From: Flammeovirga yaeyamensis
GTDB lineage: Bacteria; Bacteroidota; Bacteroidia; Cytophagales; Flammeovirgaceae
DNA length: 64,000 nt
Direction: 5' to 3'
NCBI RefSeq assembly: GCF_018736045.1
Contig: NZ_CP076132.1
Span: 2,961,501 to 3,025,500 of the forward strand
Below the pieces are notes generated by a model. That model ran no database searches, was not told the origin of the DNA, and saw only the letters and a program-made list of their open reading frames with translations. Shown here piece by piece: positions 24,772 to 34,118 of the stretch (the stretch's first letter is position 1; the number at the start of each line of letters is the position of its first letter). A program made the position numbers and the translations under genes.

Positions 24772-26346
24772 CTATTCAACAAAAAACTTAAATGTTTTCT
24801 TTTGGCTACCATAGTTCAATTTCATCAAATATAAACCACTTGACAATTGATCATTTTCTAAATTAATTGTTTGGATGCTACCACCCTCTTCCAATGTAAT
24901 ATCCTTTGTCTGCATATGATTGCCTTGTATATCATAAATGCTGTAAGTCCCATCAATCTCTCCAAAAGGGTTTGAAGAGAGCAAACTTAAATGATCTCCA
25001 TTTTTTAGGAATGTTGGAAATAACAACAAACTTTGATCATTGAAAGATGGATTATTTTTAATCTGAATTGGCCCATAATAGGTCACCGTTCCATCATAAT
25101 CGTATTGTGCCAATCTAAAATATTCTCCATTAGGGTTGGAAATATATTGTTGATACTCGATTCTCACATTAGAGTTCCCTGCCGCATCTTGTGTTTCCTC
25201 CTCTATCCAAGAAGATTTATCATAAGAAGATTCTATCGTGAAATGACTTGAATTTTCTTCATTGGCAGTTGCCCAACTTAAAAGAACACCTTCTTGCAAG
25301 CTAGAACCACTATAATACAATAAATGTATTGGTAAATCTGGAGGAGTAGTTGGGGTATATAAATCACTGTTGATGTCATCACAAAATAGTTTCATACTAC
25401 AATCGTAATTGGCATCTGCCTTCACTCCTTTTGGATCGCATTCATTATCACCCGCTTTTTCTTGATCGATGATTAATCCACCTTTGTCACTTGCAACAAT
25501 ATCCACTAAAAAGGATTTGTCACAATGGATATCAATTCCTTCGTGAATAACTAAATAACCTTCGATGGACCAAGTTGGATTATTTGCTGTAGAAGTATAG
25601 GAAACTTGCCCGACCACTTCTAAAATTCCAGATTGATCAACATCAATATTGGTGTTGTCCACAAATAAATCCCCGTTGAATTTTGCATAACCTGTTGAGT
25701 AAACATTTAAGTTCGATAAAGCACCATTATCAGCAAAATCGCCATAATCTGTAGCTTCGAAACGACCATAAACATTTAAATCCGATCCGATTGACTTAAA
25801 ATTACCATCGACGTACAAATTACCATTTTCACAAACAGTAACTGTATTACCTCCTCCAATTGTCATATTACCAGAAACAGTCAAGTTTCCACATACAGAA
25901 AGTGATGTTGCATTATTGTCTGTAACGAAATCGTTATTAACCACAACACTACCGCCTTCTAGTATTGAGATGGTAGACTTATTGTTTTCGATAAGATAAT
26001 CTGCATCGATTACAGCATTAGCACCAAAAGTTAATTCTGAATCATTTGCTGTACTTGAAAATGAAAGTCCAGTATACGTTGATGCTAAATCGAAATTAAT
26101 AGTAATGGAGTAACTACAACAATTAGTTGCAGTATTACCAAATTCAACAGTATCATCACTTAGAGGATAGCCTGTTGTACAATCTCCTGAAACACAAGTC
26201 CAATTCGATGGGTCTTGCCATTCTGCAAGGGAAGTTATGTTTAAATTACTGTTCGGTTCGTAAACACTCGCAGCAAAAGAATCAATCACTGTAAAAAATA
26301 GAAATGAGAGAGTGATTGTTAATTTGAGTTGAAAATTATTTATCAT
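24772..26346 (-). CDS. Large secreted protein with T9SS sorting domain
   Basis: The 524-residue product has a signal peptide (about 1-25). Residues 30-310 are repetitive, with short beta strands and many Gly, Asn and Asp (GNLTVSGNMTIGGGNTVTVC, GNLYVDGNFKSIGSDLNVYG), suggesting a right-handed beta-helix or stalk. Several cysteines occur in a CVSGDCTTG / NCC region near the start and in the middle (NECDPKG, CSMKLFCDD). From about residue 335 there is an Ig-like segment (LSWATANEENSSHFTIESS), and the last 90 residues form a T9SS sorting domain (LLLFPTFLKNGD, YSIYDIQGN, LSSGLYLMKL, KTFKFFVE). A surface adhesin or matrix component is plausible; no enzyme motif is seen. Confidence 0.75.
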   Translation of the reverse strand: MINNFQLKLTITLSFLFFTVIDSFAASVYEPNSNLNITSLAEWQDPSNWTCVSGDCTTGYPLSDDTVEFGNTATNCCSYSITINFDLASTYTGLSFSSTANDSELTFGANAVIDADYLIENNKSTISILEGGSVVVNNDFVTDNNATSLSVCGNLTVSGNMTIGGGNTVTVCENGNLYVDGNFKSIGSDLNVYGRFEATDYGDFADNGALSNLNVYSTGYAKFNGDLFVDNTNIDVDQSGILEVVGQVSYTSTANNPTWSIEGYLVIHEGIDIHCDKSFLVDIVASDKGGLIIDQEKAGDNECDPKGVKADANYDCSMKLFCDDINSDLYTPTTPPDLPIHLLYYSGSSLQEGVLLSWATANEENSSHFTIESSYDKSSWIEEETQDAAGNSNVRIEYQQYISNPNGEYFRLAQYDYDGTVTYYGPIQIKNNPSFNDQSLLLFPTFLKNGDHLSLLSSNPFGEIDGTYSIYDIQGNHMQTKDITLEEGGSIQTINLENDQLSSGLYLMKLNYGSQKKTFKFFVE

Positions 26347-26483
26347 TATTAAGTCTAATGTAGTTACTTATCTATTGTGTAGCTAGTATTACAAATCAAG
26401 TAGATTGAATTGTTAACTCCTTAAAAATGAATACATATTCATCTCGTTTTAACTTTAATTAACTTAAAGTTGCAATTTTAGAA

Positions 26484-26529
26484 CAAAAAAATAAAAGATC
26501 TAAGCAAAATTTTATCACTAAGATCTTTT
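26484..26529 (-). terminator. Second minus-strand terminator-like hairpin
   Basis: A 9-bp stem (AAAAGATCT / AGATCTTTT) is followed on the minus strand by a T-rich run. It lies about 110 bases beyond the first terminator and has no gene of its own. Confidence 0.45.
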
Positions 26530-26631
26530 AAGTAATGTATTTTGTTATTCAATTATTTATTCTCCTACAAAACGAAACAACTTATTCTAATCTGTTATTT
26601 GTAAATTCAAAAATGTATAAATTTTTGTTTT

Positions 26632-26668
26632 CATAAAAAAGAGGTTATCCAGTAAATGACATAACCTC
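26632..26668 (-). terminator. Terminator of the copper ATPase gene
   Basis: An 8-bp perfect stem (GAGGTTAT / ATAACCTC) with a 12-base loop is followed by a T run on the minus strand, directly after the ATPase stop codon. Confidence 0.75.
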
Positions 26669-26695
26669 TCTCTTCCTTAATTATTATATTTATTA

Positions 26696-29227
26696 CTATA
26701 ACTTAGAACTTCTTAATCTTAAGGCATTAGTAATTACCGATACAGAACTAAAACTCATTGCCAAAGTCGCTAACATTGGAGATAATAAAACTCCAAAGAA
26801 TGGGAATAACACTCCTGCTGCTATTGGCACCCCAAGCACATTGTAGAAAAACGCGAAAACTAGGTTCTCCTTTATATTTCTCATCACTTTATCACCCAAT
26901 TTAAAGGCCTTTACTAAATTCGATATATCACCTTTTAATAAAGTAACTTCTGCACTTTGAATAGCGATATCTGTGCCATCGCCCATAGCAATACCTATAT
27001 TCGCTTGAGTTAATGCTGGAGCATCGTTGATACCATCTCCGGCCATTGCCACAGTGAATCCTTTTGCTTGATATTCTTTTACTTTTTCTAGTTTATCTTC
27101 AGGCATACAATCCGCTTGATATTCATCGACACCTACATGTTCAGCCACATATTTTGCCGTTTGTTGATTATCGCCGGTTAACATCATGACCTTAATACCT
27201 CTTTTATGAAGATCGGCTACAGCTTTAATCGCTGTTGGTTTTACTGGGTCGATGAGTGATATAGCACCTTTAATTTGATCATCTTGAAGTAGATACACCA
27301 CAGTTGCTCCTTTTGCCTGTTGCTTTTCAATTTCTTTAAACTGTTGATCGTTTAAAATACTCTTTGATAACAGTTTGTGATTACCTAATTGAATTTTATG
27401 ATTATTGACACTAGCTTCTGAACCTTTACCTATCAAATATTTATAGTCGGATACTTCATATTGTGCATCAGAAAATTCTTTTGATGCTTTAACGATTGCC
27501 TTTGCCAATGGATGGTCTGAGTTTTTATCAAGCACTGCGGCTGTTTTGATAATTTCTTCATCCTCCCAATCAGAAAAACTGATTACTTGATGAACAGATG
27601 GCTTTCCTTCCGTTAAGGTTCCTGTTTTATCGATCATCAACATATCTACTTCATTTAGCTGTTGTAGAGACTCAGCATCTTTTACTAAGATTCCATATTC
27701 AGCACCTTTTCCTGTACCCACCATGATAGACATTGGAGTAGCCAAACCTAAAGCACATGGACAAGCAATTAACAATACTGCAACAGCATTGACTAAAGCA
27801 TAAACCGCTGCATTTTCTCCATTGTAGAAGAATAACCAAATCAAGAAAGTGAGAATGGATACGCTTACCACGATTGGTACAAAGTATTTTGCAATCTGAT
27901 CGGCTACTTTTTGGATAGGTGCTCTTGAACGACTAGCGTCATTGACCATATAAATTACTTTGGAGAGTAACGTTTCTCCTCCTACTTTCTCTGCATTCAT
28001 GATAAAGCTTCCGTTGGTATTGATCATACCACTACTCACTTTATCTCCTTCTTTCACTTCCTGTGGAATAGGTTCACCGGTAATCATAGAAGCATCTACT
28101 GTTCCGTATCCTTCTAAAATAAAACCATCCACGGCAACTTTTTCACCAGGTTTTACTCTTACCTTATCTCCTTTTTCTATGTGCTCAACAGCTACAACAA
28201 GATCTTTTTCGTTTCTAATGACTGTTGCTGTTGGTGGAGCCCATTGTAATAAAGCTTTTAAAGCTGAATTGGTTTTGGAGTGTGCTCTTAATTCCATTAA
28301 TTGCCCCAACATCACCAGCAATAAGATGATACAGGTAGCTTCGAAATAAACATCAACTGCTCCGTTGGACTTAAATTGTTCTGGAAAAATAGTTGGGAAG
28401 AATAAAGCAAAAACACTAAAGACAAAAGCAACTACAGTTCCGATACCTATCAGTGTCCACATATTAAAATTCCTAGTGATAATAGATGAATATGCTCTTT
28501 TCATGAAAATCCATCCTGTGTAAAACACCATTGGAATGGTTAAGACAAACTGGATTGTATTCCAAGCAGTTTGAGACATCACACTGAGCATTTGATGATG
28601 AATACTTGGAATAATATGACCTAACATTGCAATTAGTGCTACAGGAACTGTAAATAACAGACTTAACTTAAACCTGCGTTTCATGTCAGTATAGGCTTCA
28701 TTTTCTTCCTCCACTGCAGCTTCCGGCATGACCGGTTCTAGAGGCATTCCACATCTCGGACAATCTCCAGGTTCATCACCTTCTACCTCGGGGTGCATCG
28801 GACAAGAATACTTTACTGCAGGTTTTGGCTCTGGGATTTTCTCCAATGGCATACCACAAACAGGACAGTCGCCCATATCATCATATACCTTATCACCTTC
28901 GCACATCATTGGGCAATAATATTTACCCGCATTCTCTGCTGTTACTTTAGGTTTTTCGTATTCTATCTTAGGTATTTCGTGTGTAATCTTATGTGCATAA
29001 TCTTTTGGATCAACATCTTTAGAGGAAAATTGTTCTTTTACCTCATACCCTGCCTCTCCAATTATTTTATTTACACATTTTTGACAAGCACCTTCAGTAA
29101 CTACTCTTAATATATGTCCATCTTTCACTTCCCATTCAATCACTCTTGGATCTGCATCTAAAAGTGGTTGAACTTTAGCTTCACACATTTTACAACCGAG
29201 GGAAGTGTCTAGTATTAGTTCTTTCAT
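26696..29227 (-). CDS. copA: Copper-translocating P1B-type ATPase
   Basis: This is an inner-membrane pump exporting Cu(I) or a similar metal. I start at the ATG 29227 (843 aa); a TTG lies three codons upstream. In order: an HMA-like N-terminal domain with two CxxC pairs (LGCKMC, Cys12/15; ACQKC, Cys48/51); two heavy-metal-binding zinc-ribbon-like modules (YYCPMMCEGD...DCPVCGM near 104-126, YSCPMHPEV...CPRCGM near 140-162); then the P-type core with TGEPIP, the ion site CPC (Cys489-Pro-Cys491), DKTGTLT (Asp533), the DHPLAKAI motif and GDGINDAP. All catalytic motifs are intact. It lies downstream of the CusABC-like operon on the same strand, with a lipoxygenase-like gene between. Confidence 0.93.
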   Translation of the reverse strand: MKELILDTSLGCKMCEAKVQPLLDADPRVIEWEVKDGHILRVVTEGACQKCVNKIIGEAGYEVKEQFSSKDVDPKDYAHKITHEIPKIEYEKPKVTAENAGKYYCPMMCEGDKVYDDMGDCPVCGMPLEKIPEPKPAVKYSCPMHPEVEGDEPGDCPRCGMPLEPVMPEAAVEEENEAYTDMKRRFKLSLLFTVPVALIAMLGHIIPSIHHQMLSVMSQTAWNTIQFVLTIPMVFYTGWIFMKRAYSSIITRNFNMWTLIGIGTVVAFVFSVFALFFPTIFPEQFKSNGAVDVYFEATCIILLLVMLGQLMELRAHSKTNSALKALLQWAPPTATVIRNEKDLVVAVEHIEKGDKVRVKPGEKVAVDGFILEGYGTVDASMITGEPIPQEVKEGDKVSSGMINTNGSFIMNAEKVGGETLLSKVIYMVNDASRSRAPIQKVADQIAKYFVPIVVSVSILTFLIWLFFYNGENAAVYALVNAVAVLLIACPCALGLATPMSIMVGTGKGAEYGILVKDAESLQQLNEVDMLMIDKTGTLTEGKPSVHQVISFSDWEDEEIIKTAAVLDKNSDHPLAKAIVKASKEFSDAQYEVSDYKYLIGKGSEASVNNHKIQLGNHKLLSKSILNDQQFKEIEKQQAKGATVVYLLQDDQIKGAISLIDPVKPTAIKAVADLHKRGIKVMMLTGDNQQTAKYVAEHVGVDEYQADCMPEDKLEKVKEYQAKGFTVAMAGDGINDAPALTQANIGIAMGDGTDIAIQSAEVTLLKGDISNLVKAFKLGDKVMRNIKENLVFAFFYNVLGVPIAAGVLFPFFGVLLSPMLATLAMSFSSVSVITNALRLRSSKL

Positions 29228-29247
29228 TTTTTTCAATATTTGATATA

Positions 29248-29255
29248 CAAATATA
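29248..29255 (-). promoter_or_regulatory. -7 box of the copper ATPase gene
   Basis: TATATTTG on the minus strand fits TAnnTTTG exactly, 20 bases before the ATG. No clear -33 element is seen. Confidence 0.5.
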
Positions 29256-29361
29256 CATTAGATTTTAGGGATATTTTGATCTTGTATTAGCTAAATGAAA
29301 ATAAAGAGTATAATTAATTTAAATAAGAAATGATCAACTACCACAGGTTATTTAAATAAAA

Positions 29362-29385
29362 AATCCCAGCATTTCTACTGGGATT
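29362..29385 (-). terminator. Terminator of the lipoxygenase-like gene
   Basis: An 8-bp stem (AATCCCAG / CTGGGATT) with an 8-base loop is followed by a run of T on the minus strand. Confidence 0.75.
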
Positions 29386-29402
29386 CCTCTTTAAGATAGT
29401 TT

Positions 29403-30920
29403 TTAATATTGTATCGACCTTGCAATTTCTTTTAATGGTATATATGAAGGTATCTCTTTACTTTTCAGTTTATTTTCTAGTTGTACTAAATCGTTTAGAA
29501 AAATAGTATTCAATTCTTCTAAATAAGTCCTAGTCTCCTTGGAATACCTTACTTTATCAAATCTATATTTAGTATCGTGAAGTGTAGAAACATTAGTTGG
29601 TTTAAAAAACATTTCTCTTTCCATTCTATATCTAAACATATCATTAATTTTCATCCCTTTTTTCCAATTAACCAATTTATTTCCTACTGATTTCGGATCG
29701 ATCCTTACCCTTAAAGGGATTAAATAACTTGGAATTTGTGCAAAACTGTAATGATCTGCAGAATGTGCCACAGAAACATCCCAAATAATCATAGAGGCCT
29801 CTTCTATCAAAGTTTCCTTATTCATAATTTTCTCGCCATTGGAAAAAGTAGGAATCCATTGATTGATATATTTCGCCCATTCGGCAATTAATTGCATTTC
29901 TTCTTCATCGATAATCTGCACTACATTAGAAACGAAGTTCTTTATTACTTTATAGTATTCTAGCAAGAATGTATAATAAGGAGAATCAAATTTTTCTATT
30001 TCTTTTGAGTAGTTATATCCATTATAATTATCATTTCCATCAATACCACTATAAGCACATGCAACCAGAGATCTCTGACCGTCTCCATCTCCTAAGAATC
30101 CTGAATAAGGGAACTTTTGGTTATTTTCTACAGGTGATGCCGTTGAATTTAATACTACTTTGTTCAACACTAAAGTATGTTCAAAGTGTGGCAATAATAA
30201 TTGCAACAGTATTGAATTTATAGGCAAAGAAGATTTACTTATGGCATTAATACAATCAAATGGAAAATGTAATAATGCATGTTCTGACAAGATTAATTTA
30301 TACGCTGCACCTTGCATAGCAAATACCTTTGCCATTTCCCATAAATCAGATTCCGAAGAAGGATTGACTATTTTATCATTCTCGTACTCGTCCACATAAA
30401 TAAATTGAGCTTTCAGATTGTTATCGATTTTTTCAAAAAGTATAATCGTTCCTGAAGCAAAAATTCCTTCAAACGGCTTTGTAAAAGACATTAAGGATAA
30501 ATCGATTACATAGTAGTCACCTTTATTATAGTCAAATGGAAATACTGCTTCAAAAATCTTTTTCTTTTGTGGAGTTATCCCTTTGGATAAAAACTTACTA
30601 AAAACTCCTTTTGTTAGAAGATCATTAAACTCCAAATCATCGATTTTTGACAGTCCTTTATGCTTTATGGAGTATTTTAAAGCTTTTGGCCAATACGTCC
30701 ACATGTTTTTCATGTAACGTTTTCCAATTTCTTTTTTCCAAGACTCTTTTTCTTGTCTAGGTAATCTCAAAACAGCAGGAGCTTCACCTTTCGGGTCTCT
30801 TGGAGAAGGTTGAGGCCATGGTCCTTCTCTGTTGTACAAATAATTGTCCCTTGAGTTTTTTTCTAATGAATTGATTGCTTTAGGGTTAGATAGTTTAGTT
30901 CTTTCGTTTAAAGTTTGCAT
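29403..30920 (-). CDS. Divergent lipoxygenase-family protein
   Basis: Lipoxygenases insert oxygen into polyunsaturated fatty acids with a non-heme iron. Two family landmarks are visible in the 505-residue protein. One is KLILSEHALLHFPFD (His214, His218) followed by PINSILLQLLLPHFEHTLVL, matching the HPI..LL.PHF..T segment. The other is WDVSVAHSADHYSFAQIP (His386, His390), matching the second iron-ligand helix. However, the first pair is spaced HxxxH, not the usual HxxxxH, the Asn four residues after the last His is Ala, and the C-terminus ends SIQY rather than the usual Ile, so iron binding may be altered or lost. There is no PLAT domain or signal peptide. The gene has its own -7 box and terminator, and sits between metal-efflux genes. 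Confidence 0.65.
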   Translation of the reverse strand: MQTLNERTKLSNPKAINSLEKNSRDNYLYNREGPWPQPSPRDPKGEAPAVLRLPRQEKESWKKEIGKRYMKNMWTYWPKALKYSIKHKGLSKIDDLEFNDLLTKGVFSKFLSKGITPQKKKIFEAVFPFDYNKGDYYVIDLSLMSFTKPFEGIFASGTIILFEKIDNNLKAQFIYVDEYENDKIVNPSSESDLWEMAKVFAMQGAAYKLILSEHALLHFPFDCINAISKSSLPINSILLQLLLPHFEHTLVLNKVVLNSTASPVENNQKFPYSGFLGDGDGQRSLVACAYSGIDGNDNYNGYNYSKEIEKFDSPYYTFLLEYYKVIKNFVSNVVQIIDEEEMQLIAEWAKYINQWIPTFSNGEKIMNKETLIEEASMIIWDVSVAHSADHYSFAQIPSYLIPLRVRIDPKSVGNKLVNWKKGMKINDMFRYRMEREMFFKPTNVSTLHDTKYRFDKVRYSKETRTYLEELNTIFLNDLVQLENKLKSKEIPSYIPLKEIARSIQY

Positions 30921-30978
30921 GATTATATATTTTATAATACATTTTAAAAAACAATATTAATAACTATTTAAATGAATT

Positions 30979-30986
30979 CAAATCTA
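30979..30986 (-). promoter_or_regulatory. -7 box of the lipoxygenase-like gene
   Basis: TAGATTTG on the minus strand is a perfect TAnnTTTG box, 58 bases before the ATG. Confidence 0.45.
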
Positions 30987-31026
30987 ACCTAAATTTAAGT
31001 TCATATTTTTACCTATATTGCTAAAT

Positions 31027-31065
31027 AAGCATCCGTCTATTTTTATTCTAAATAGATGGATGCTT
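31027..31065 (-). terminator. Hairpin ending the RND efflux operon
   Basis: A 16-bp stem with one mismatch (arms AAGCATCCGTCTATTT and AAATAGATGGATGCTT, 7-base loop) lies 21 bases after the adaptor gene stop. The following T run is short, so termination strength is uncertain. Confidence 0.65.
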
Positions 31066-31086
31066 TCATTGTTTATATGTATTATG

Positions 31087-32847
31087 CTATTGAATTTCCT
31101 CTTTCACAGCCCCACACTTCAGCATCATGTCTCCATAGTATGGATTCCTTACTTCTTTCACATTAGACAACCAAGAAGCACCAAGGTCATCGTTGGCCAT
31201 AGGACAATACATCAAATAGGCTTTTTGATCTTTAGGTAAACCTAATTTTGTAATCAAATTGATCATCTCTTTTGATACTTCTACAAAGTGTCTTCTTTGT
31301 GTATCAATGTTATCTGCATTTGACATTTCAGTTAAACTACCTTTCAATGCTTTGGAAGTCATCATCCAATACATATGTGCATCGCCTTTTACGCCATTCA
31401 TTTTTACACCTTCTAATGATTTTTCAAAATCATTAATTAATTCTGATGTTTTATGATCATCACTAGCCACTAATGCATCTTTTAGCATAATGTAGCTTTG
31501 AAAGGCTTTTTGAAGTTGAGTTCTAAACACTTCAGAAACCAAATCATCCCCAAATTTTTGATGCTTTTCCATTTTTGACATATCCATGTGCATATGATCG
31601 TGATCCATTCCTTTTTTAGGATTGATCATGCTTGGTTTTCCTTTTAATTGAGCGGCGGCATCTACTGTATACGTTCCTTGAGTCACCACTTCCTCCCCTT
31701 GTTTCAATCCTTCTTTGATGATATAGGCATTAGATAACTCTGTTCCCATGACCACTTCTCTCATTTCGAATGTCGGTTGATTTTCGCCTTGTACTTTCAC
31801 ATATACAATAGAACGTGGACCAGTCCATAATACAGCAGTTTTAGGAACGACGATTACATCATCTTTCACCGGAAGTTTCGCCATCACTTTACCTGTGACA
31901 AACATTTCTGGCTTTAATTTTCCTCCTTTATTGTACACACTACCTCTAACTGATGCAACTCTTGTTTTAGGATTGATGAAAGGATCAATAAAGTCAATTT
32001 TAGTACTGAAATTTTGACCAGGATAAGACGATACGGTAAAGGTGATTTTATCGTTTGTTTTCAACCAAGCTAAATCACTTTCGTAGGCATCAAATTTTAC
32101 CCAAAGTCGAGAAAGGTCGGCCACATCATACATTACTTGACCTTCCATAATATGATCTCCTTCTACCACATTCAGTTTTGTGATCACTCCAGAAATATCT
32201 GCCTTGATATCAAACTCTGTTCTTACTTTTCCGCTTCTATCAATCTCTTCAATTTGTTGATCCGTCAATTTCCAAAGTCTTAGTTTTTCAATTGCAGAAC
32301 GTAATAGTTGAGGATTTCTTTCTTTCACTTTTTTTGCTTCAAAGTACTCTCTTTGAGCCGTGACCAATTGAGGGGAATATATAGTGGCTAATTTCTGTCC
32401 TTTTCGTACTCGTTCACCAATATAATTCACAAAGCTTTTCTCAATTCTTCCAGAAAAGTGTGCCGTTTGAGAAAACGTTCTTCTCTCATCAACTGCTACT
32501 TTACCTTGCATGGTTAACTCCTTCTCTGCTTCTTGTTTTGTGACTTGAGTGGTTTGAATGTTTGCCAACGCTACCGCAGAAGGTGATAATGAAATATGAG
32601 ATAAATCCTGACCTTCATTTCCGGAAGAGGCTGGAATTAAATCCATTCCACAAATTGGACAATCTCCTGGTTCTTGCTGTCTAATTTGAGGATGCATAGA
32701 ACACGTCCACCACTGTGTCTCTTTCTCTGCTACTTTGTGTTCCTTGTGTTTATGCGATGATTCTCCTGCAAAGAATAACCAACCTGAAAACAGGCCTATG
32801 ATAAACACTATAATGATGACGCTATATGATTGAATGTATTTTTTCAT
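31087..32847 (-). CDS. CusB-like periplasmic adaptor of RND metal efflux
   Basis: The membrane-fusion protein links the inner-membrane RND pump to the outer-membrane channel. The 586 residues comprise: an N-terminal membrane anchor (about 8-26); a His-rich stretch; a heavy-metal-binding module WWTCSMHPQ...DCPICGMDL (Cys49, Cys63, Cys66), the same type found in the copper ATPase; barrel-sandwich and beta-barrel domains (about 90-400); a His/Met-rich linker (MDHDHMHMDMSKM); and a C-terminal DUF3347-like four-helix domain (about 430-560) with a MYCPMAND Cys site. The metal-binding extensions point to copper or silver. The gene follows the TolC-like gene by 24 bases and is last in the operon. Confidence 0.9.
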   Translation of the reverse strand: MKKYIQSYSVIIIVFIIGLFSGWLFFAGESSHKHKEHKVAEKETQWWTCSMHPQIRQQEPGDCPICGMDLIPASSGNEGQDLSHISLSPSAVALANIQTTQVTKQEAEKELTMQGKVAVDERRTFSQTAHFSGRIEKSFVNYIGERVRKGQKLATIYSPQLVTAQREYFEAKKVKERNPQLLRSAIEKLRLWKLTDQQIEEIDRSGKVRTEFDIKADISGVITKLNVVEGDHIMEGQVMYDVADLSRLWVKFDAYESDLAWLKTNDKITFTVSSYPGQNFSTKIDFIDPFINPKTRVASVRGSVYNKGGKLKPEMFVTGKVMAKLPVKDDVIVVPKTAVLWTGPRSIVYVKVQGENQPTFEMREVVMGTELSNAYIIKEGLKQGEEVVTQGTYTVDAAAQLKGKPSMINPKKGMDHDHMHMDMSKMEKHQKFGDDLVSEVFRTQLQKAFQSYIMLKDALVASDDHKTSELINDFEKSLEGVKMNGVKGDAHMYWMMTSKALKGSLTEMSNADNIDTQRRHFVEVSKEMINLITKLGLPKDQKAYLMYCPMANDDLGASWLSNVKEVRNPYYGDMMLKCGAVKEEIQ

Positions 32848-32871
32848 TTTAGTACTATTTATAAGAACAAT

Positions 32872-34116
32872 CTACTCTTCTACTCCTTCGATAAAACTCA
32901 ATTTGGCCAAGGCCTCCCACTGAGATTGTTCTGCTTGATGTTGTTTGAATTGATAATTAAGTCGCTGAATCTGTAATCTTAGTAACTCTAAGAACTCAGA
33001 TCCTTGAGGTTTTGCCACTGTATAGGCTTCTTGTTGAATATCTATAGCTTGATCAATTTGTCCTAACTGACTTTGAATGACCTTTATATCCCTCTGTGCA
33101 TCATTTAATTGATTTTGCACTTTCAGGTATTCCGATTTTAAAACATTTTCAGTCTCCTGCTTTTTAAGCGATATAGTTTGTTGTTGCATTCTCAATTGTT
33201 CTTTCTGACCAGAATATTTTTTCTGATTAAACAAAGGAATGGATAAACCTACCATCGGCATCACAGTGTTTTTACCTGCATCTTCTGCCGACATTCCGGA
33301 AGCCTGCCCTAAAATACCATAATCTACACTCACTTTAATTTGAGGAGCAGCAGCTTTATTTACAGTCACCATTTGCGCCCCAACTACTTGTTCTGAAGCA
33401 GTAAGTGATTGTAAAGTAGGATTCTCTTCCAAGTGTGCATTATCAAATGATCTAAACTGAAATTGTTCCTCTAATTGAACATCAGATAATGGTTTGTTGA
33501 TGACCAAGTCCAATTGTTGTTTGAGCACTAAGCTGTCTTGCATCAAACTCTCAATCTTATTATTGGCATCTTCCATCTCCATTTGTACCCTCAACACATC
33601 CACCATAGAGCCTTTGCTGTTTTCGTATTGTGTTAAAGCGATGTTCTCAAATGATTTCAGAATATCTAAATTTTCTCTTGCAGAGGCTAAGTCCTTTTTA
33701 TTTTGGATCATTTTAAAATAAGTCGCTCGCACAGAGTATCTGATGTTGTTTTCAGCTATCTTCTTTTGATTTTGTGCTAAAGTAACTTTTTGATCCACCA
33801 CTTGATATTTCGTCGATCGAGTACCAAACCAAGGCAACATTATACCTGCAGATACTTTATGATTTAAAGGGCCATTTCTAGTTTCAATAGGAGAAACTCC
33901 ATAACCATACATTACTTCAAGATTTCCAGAACCCTGCCCTTTAATGATCTCTTTCTCGGCAGCTACTGCTTGAATATTTTGAGATTGAGATTGTACTCCA
34001 TAGTTATTTTCAATAGCTGTTTGAATATAACTATCCAAGAATTGGTTCTGTGCATTCACTTGAAAGGCAGTCAACAACAGAATACTAATTATATATTTTT
34101 TGATGATACTTTTCAT
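32872..34116 (-). CDS. TolC-family outer-membrane channel (CusC-like)
   Basis: The 414-residue product has a signal peptide (ends FQVNAQ, about 23) and the two long repeated coiled-coil halves of TolC channels. These are visible as heptad-rich helices (ENLDILKSFENIALTQYENS and QEAYTVAKPQGSEFLELLRL), with a QPGS-like turn. It would form the outer-membrane exit duct of the pump. It starts two bases after the stop of the RND pump gene, a clear operon junction. Confidence 0.9.
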   Translation of the reverse strand: MKSIIKKYIISILLLTAFQVNAQNQFLDSYIQTAIENNYGVQSQSQNIQAVAAEKEIIKGQGSGNLEVMYGYGVSPIETRNGPLNHKVSAGIMLPWFGTRSTKYQVVDQKVTLAQNQKKIAENNIRYSVRATYFKMIQNKKDLASARENLDILKSFENIALTQYENSKGSMVDVLRVQMEMEDANNKIESLMQDSLVLKQQLDLVINKPLSDVQLEEQFQFRSFDNAHLEENPTLQSLTASEQVVGAQMVTVNKAAAPQIKVSVDYGILGQASGMSAEDAGKNTVMPMVGLSIPLFNQKKYSGQKEQLRMQQQTISLKKQETENVLKSEYLKVQNQLNDAQRDIKVIQSQLGQIDQAIDIQQEAYTVAKPQGSEFLELLRLQIQRLNYQFKQHQAEQSQWEALAKLSFIEGVEE

Positions 34117-34118
34117 GA

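Larger units (their letters stand above)
26347..26695. other. 349-base gap between T9SS cargo gene and copper ATPase gene
   Basis: Two minus-strand terminator-like hairpins lie here (26484-26529 and 26632-26668). Otherwise the sequence is AT-rich and without an ORF. The leftmost 130 bases should hold the cargo gene promoter, but no perfect -7 box is seen. Confidence 0.5.
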
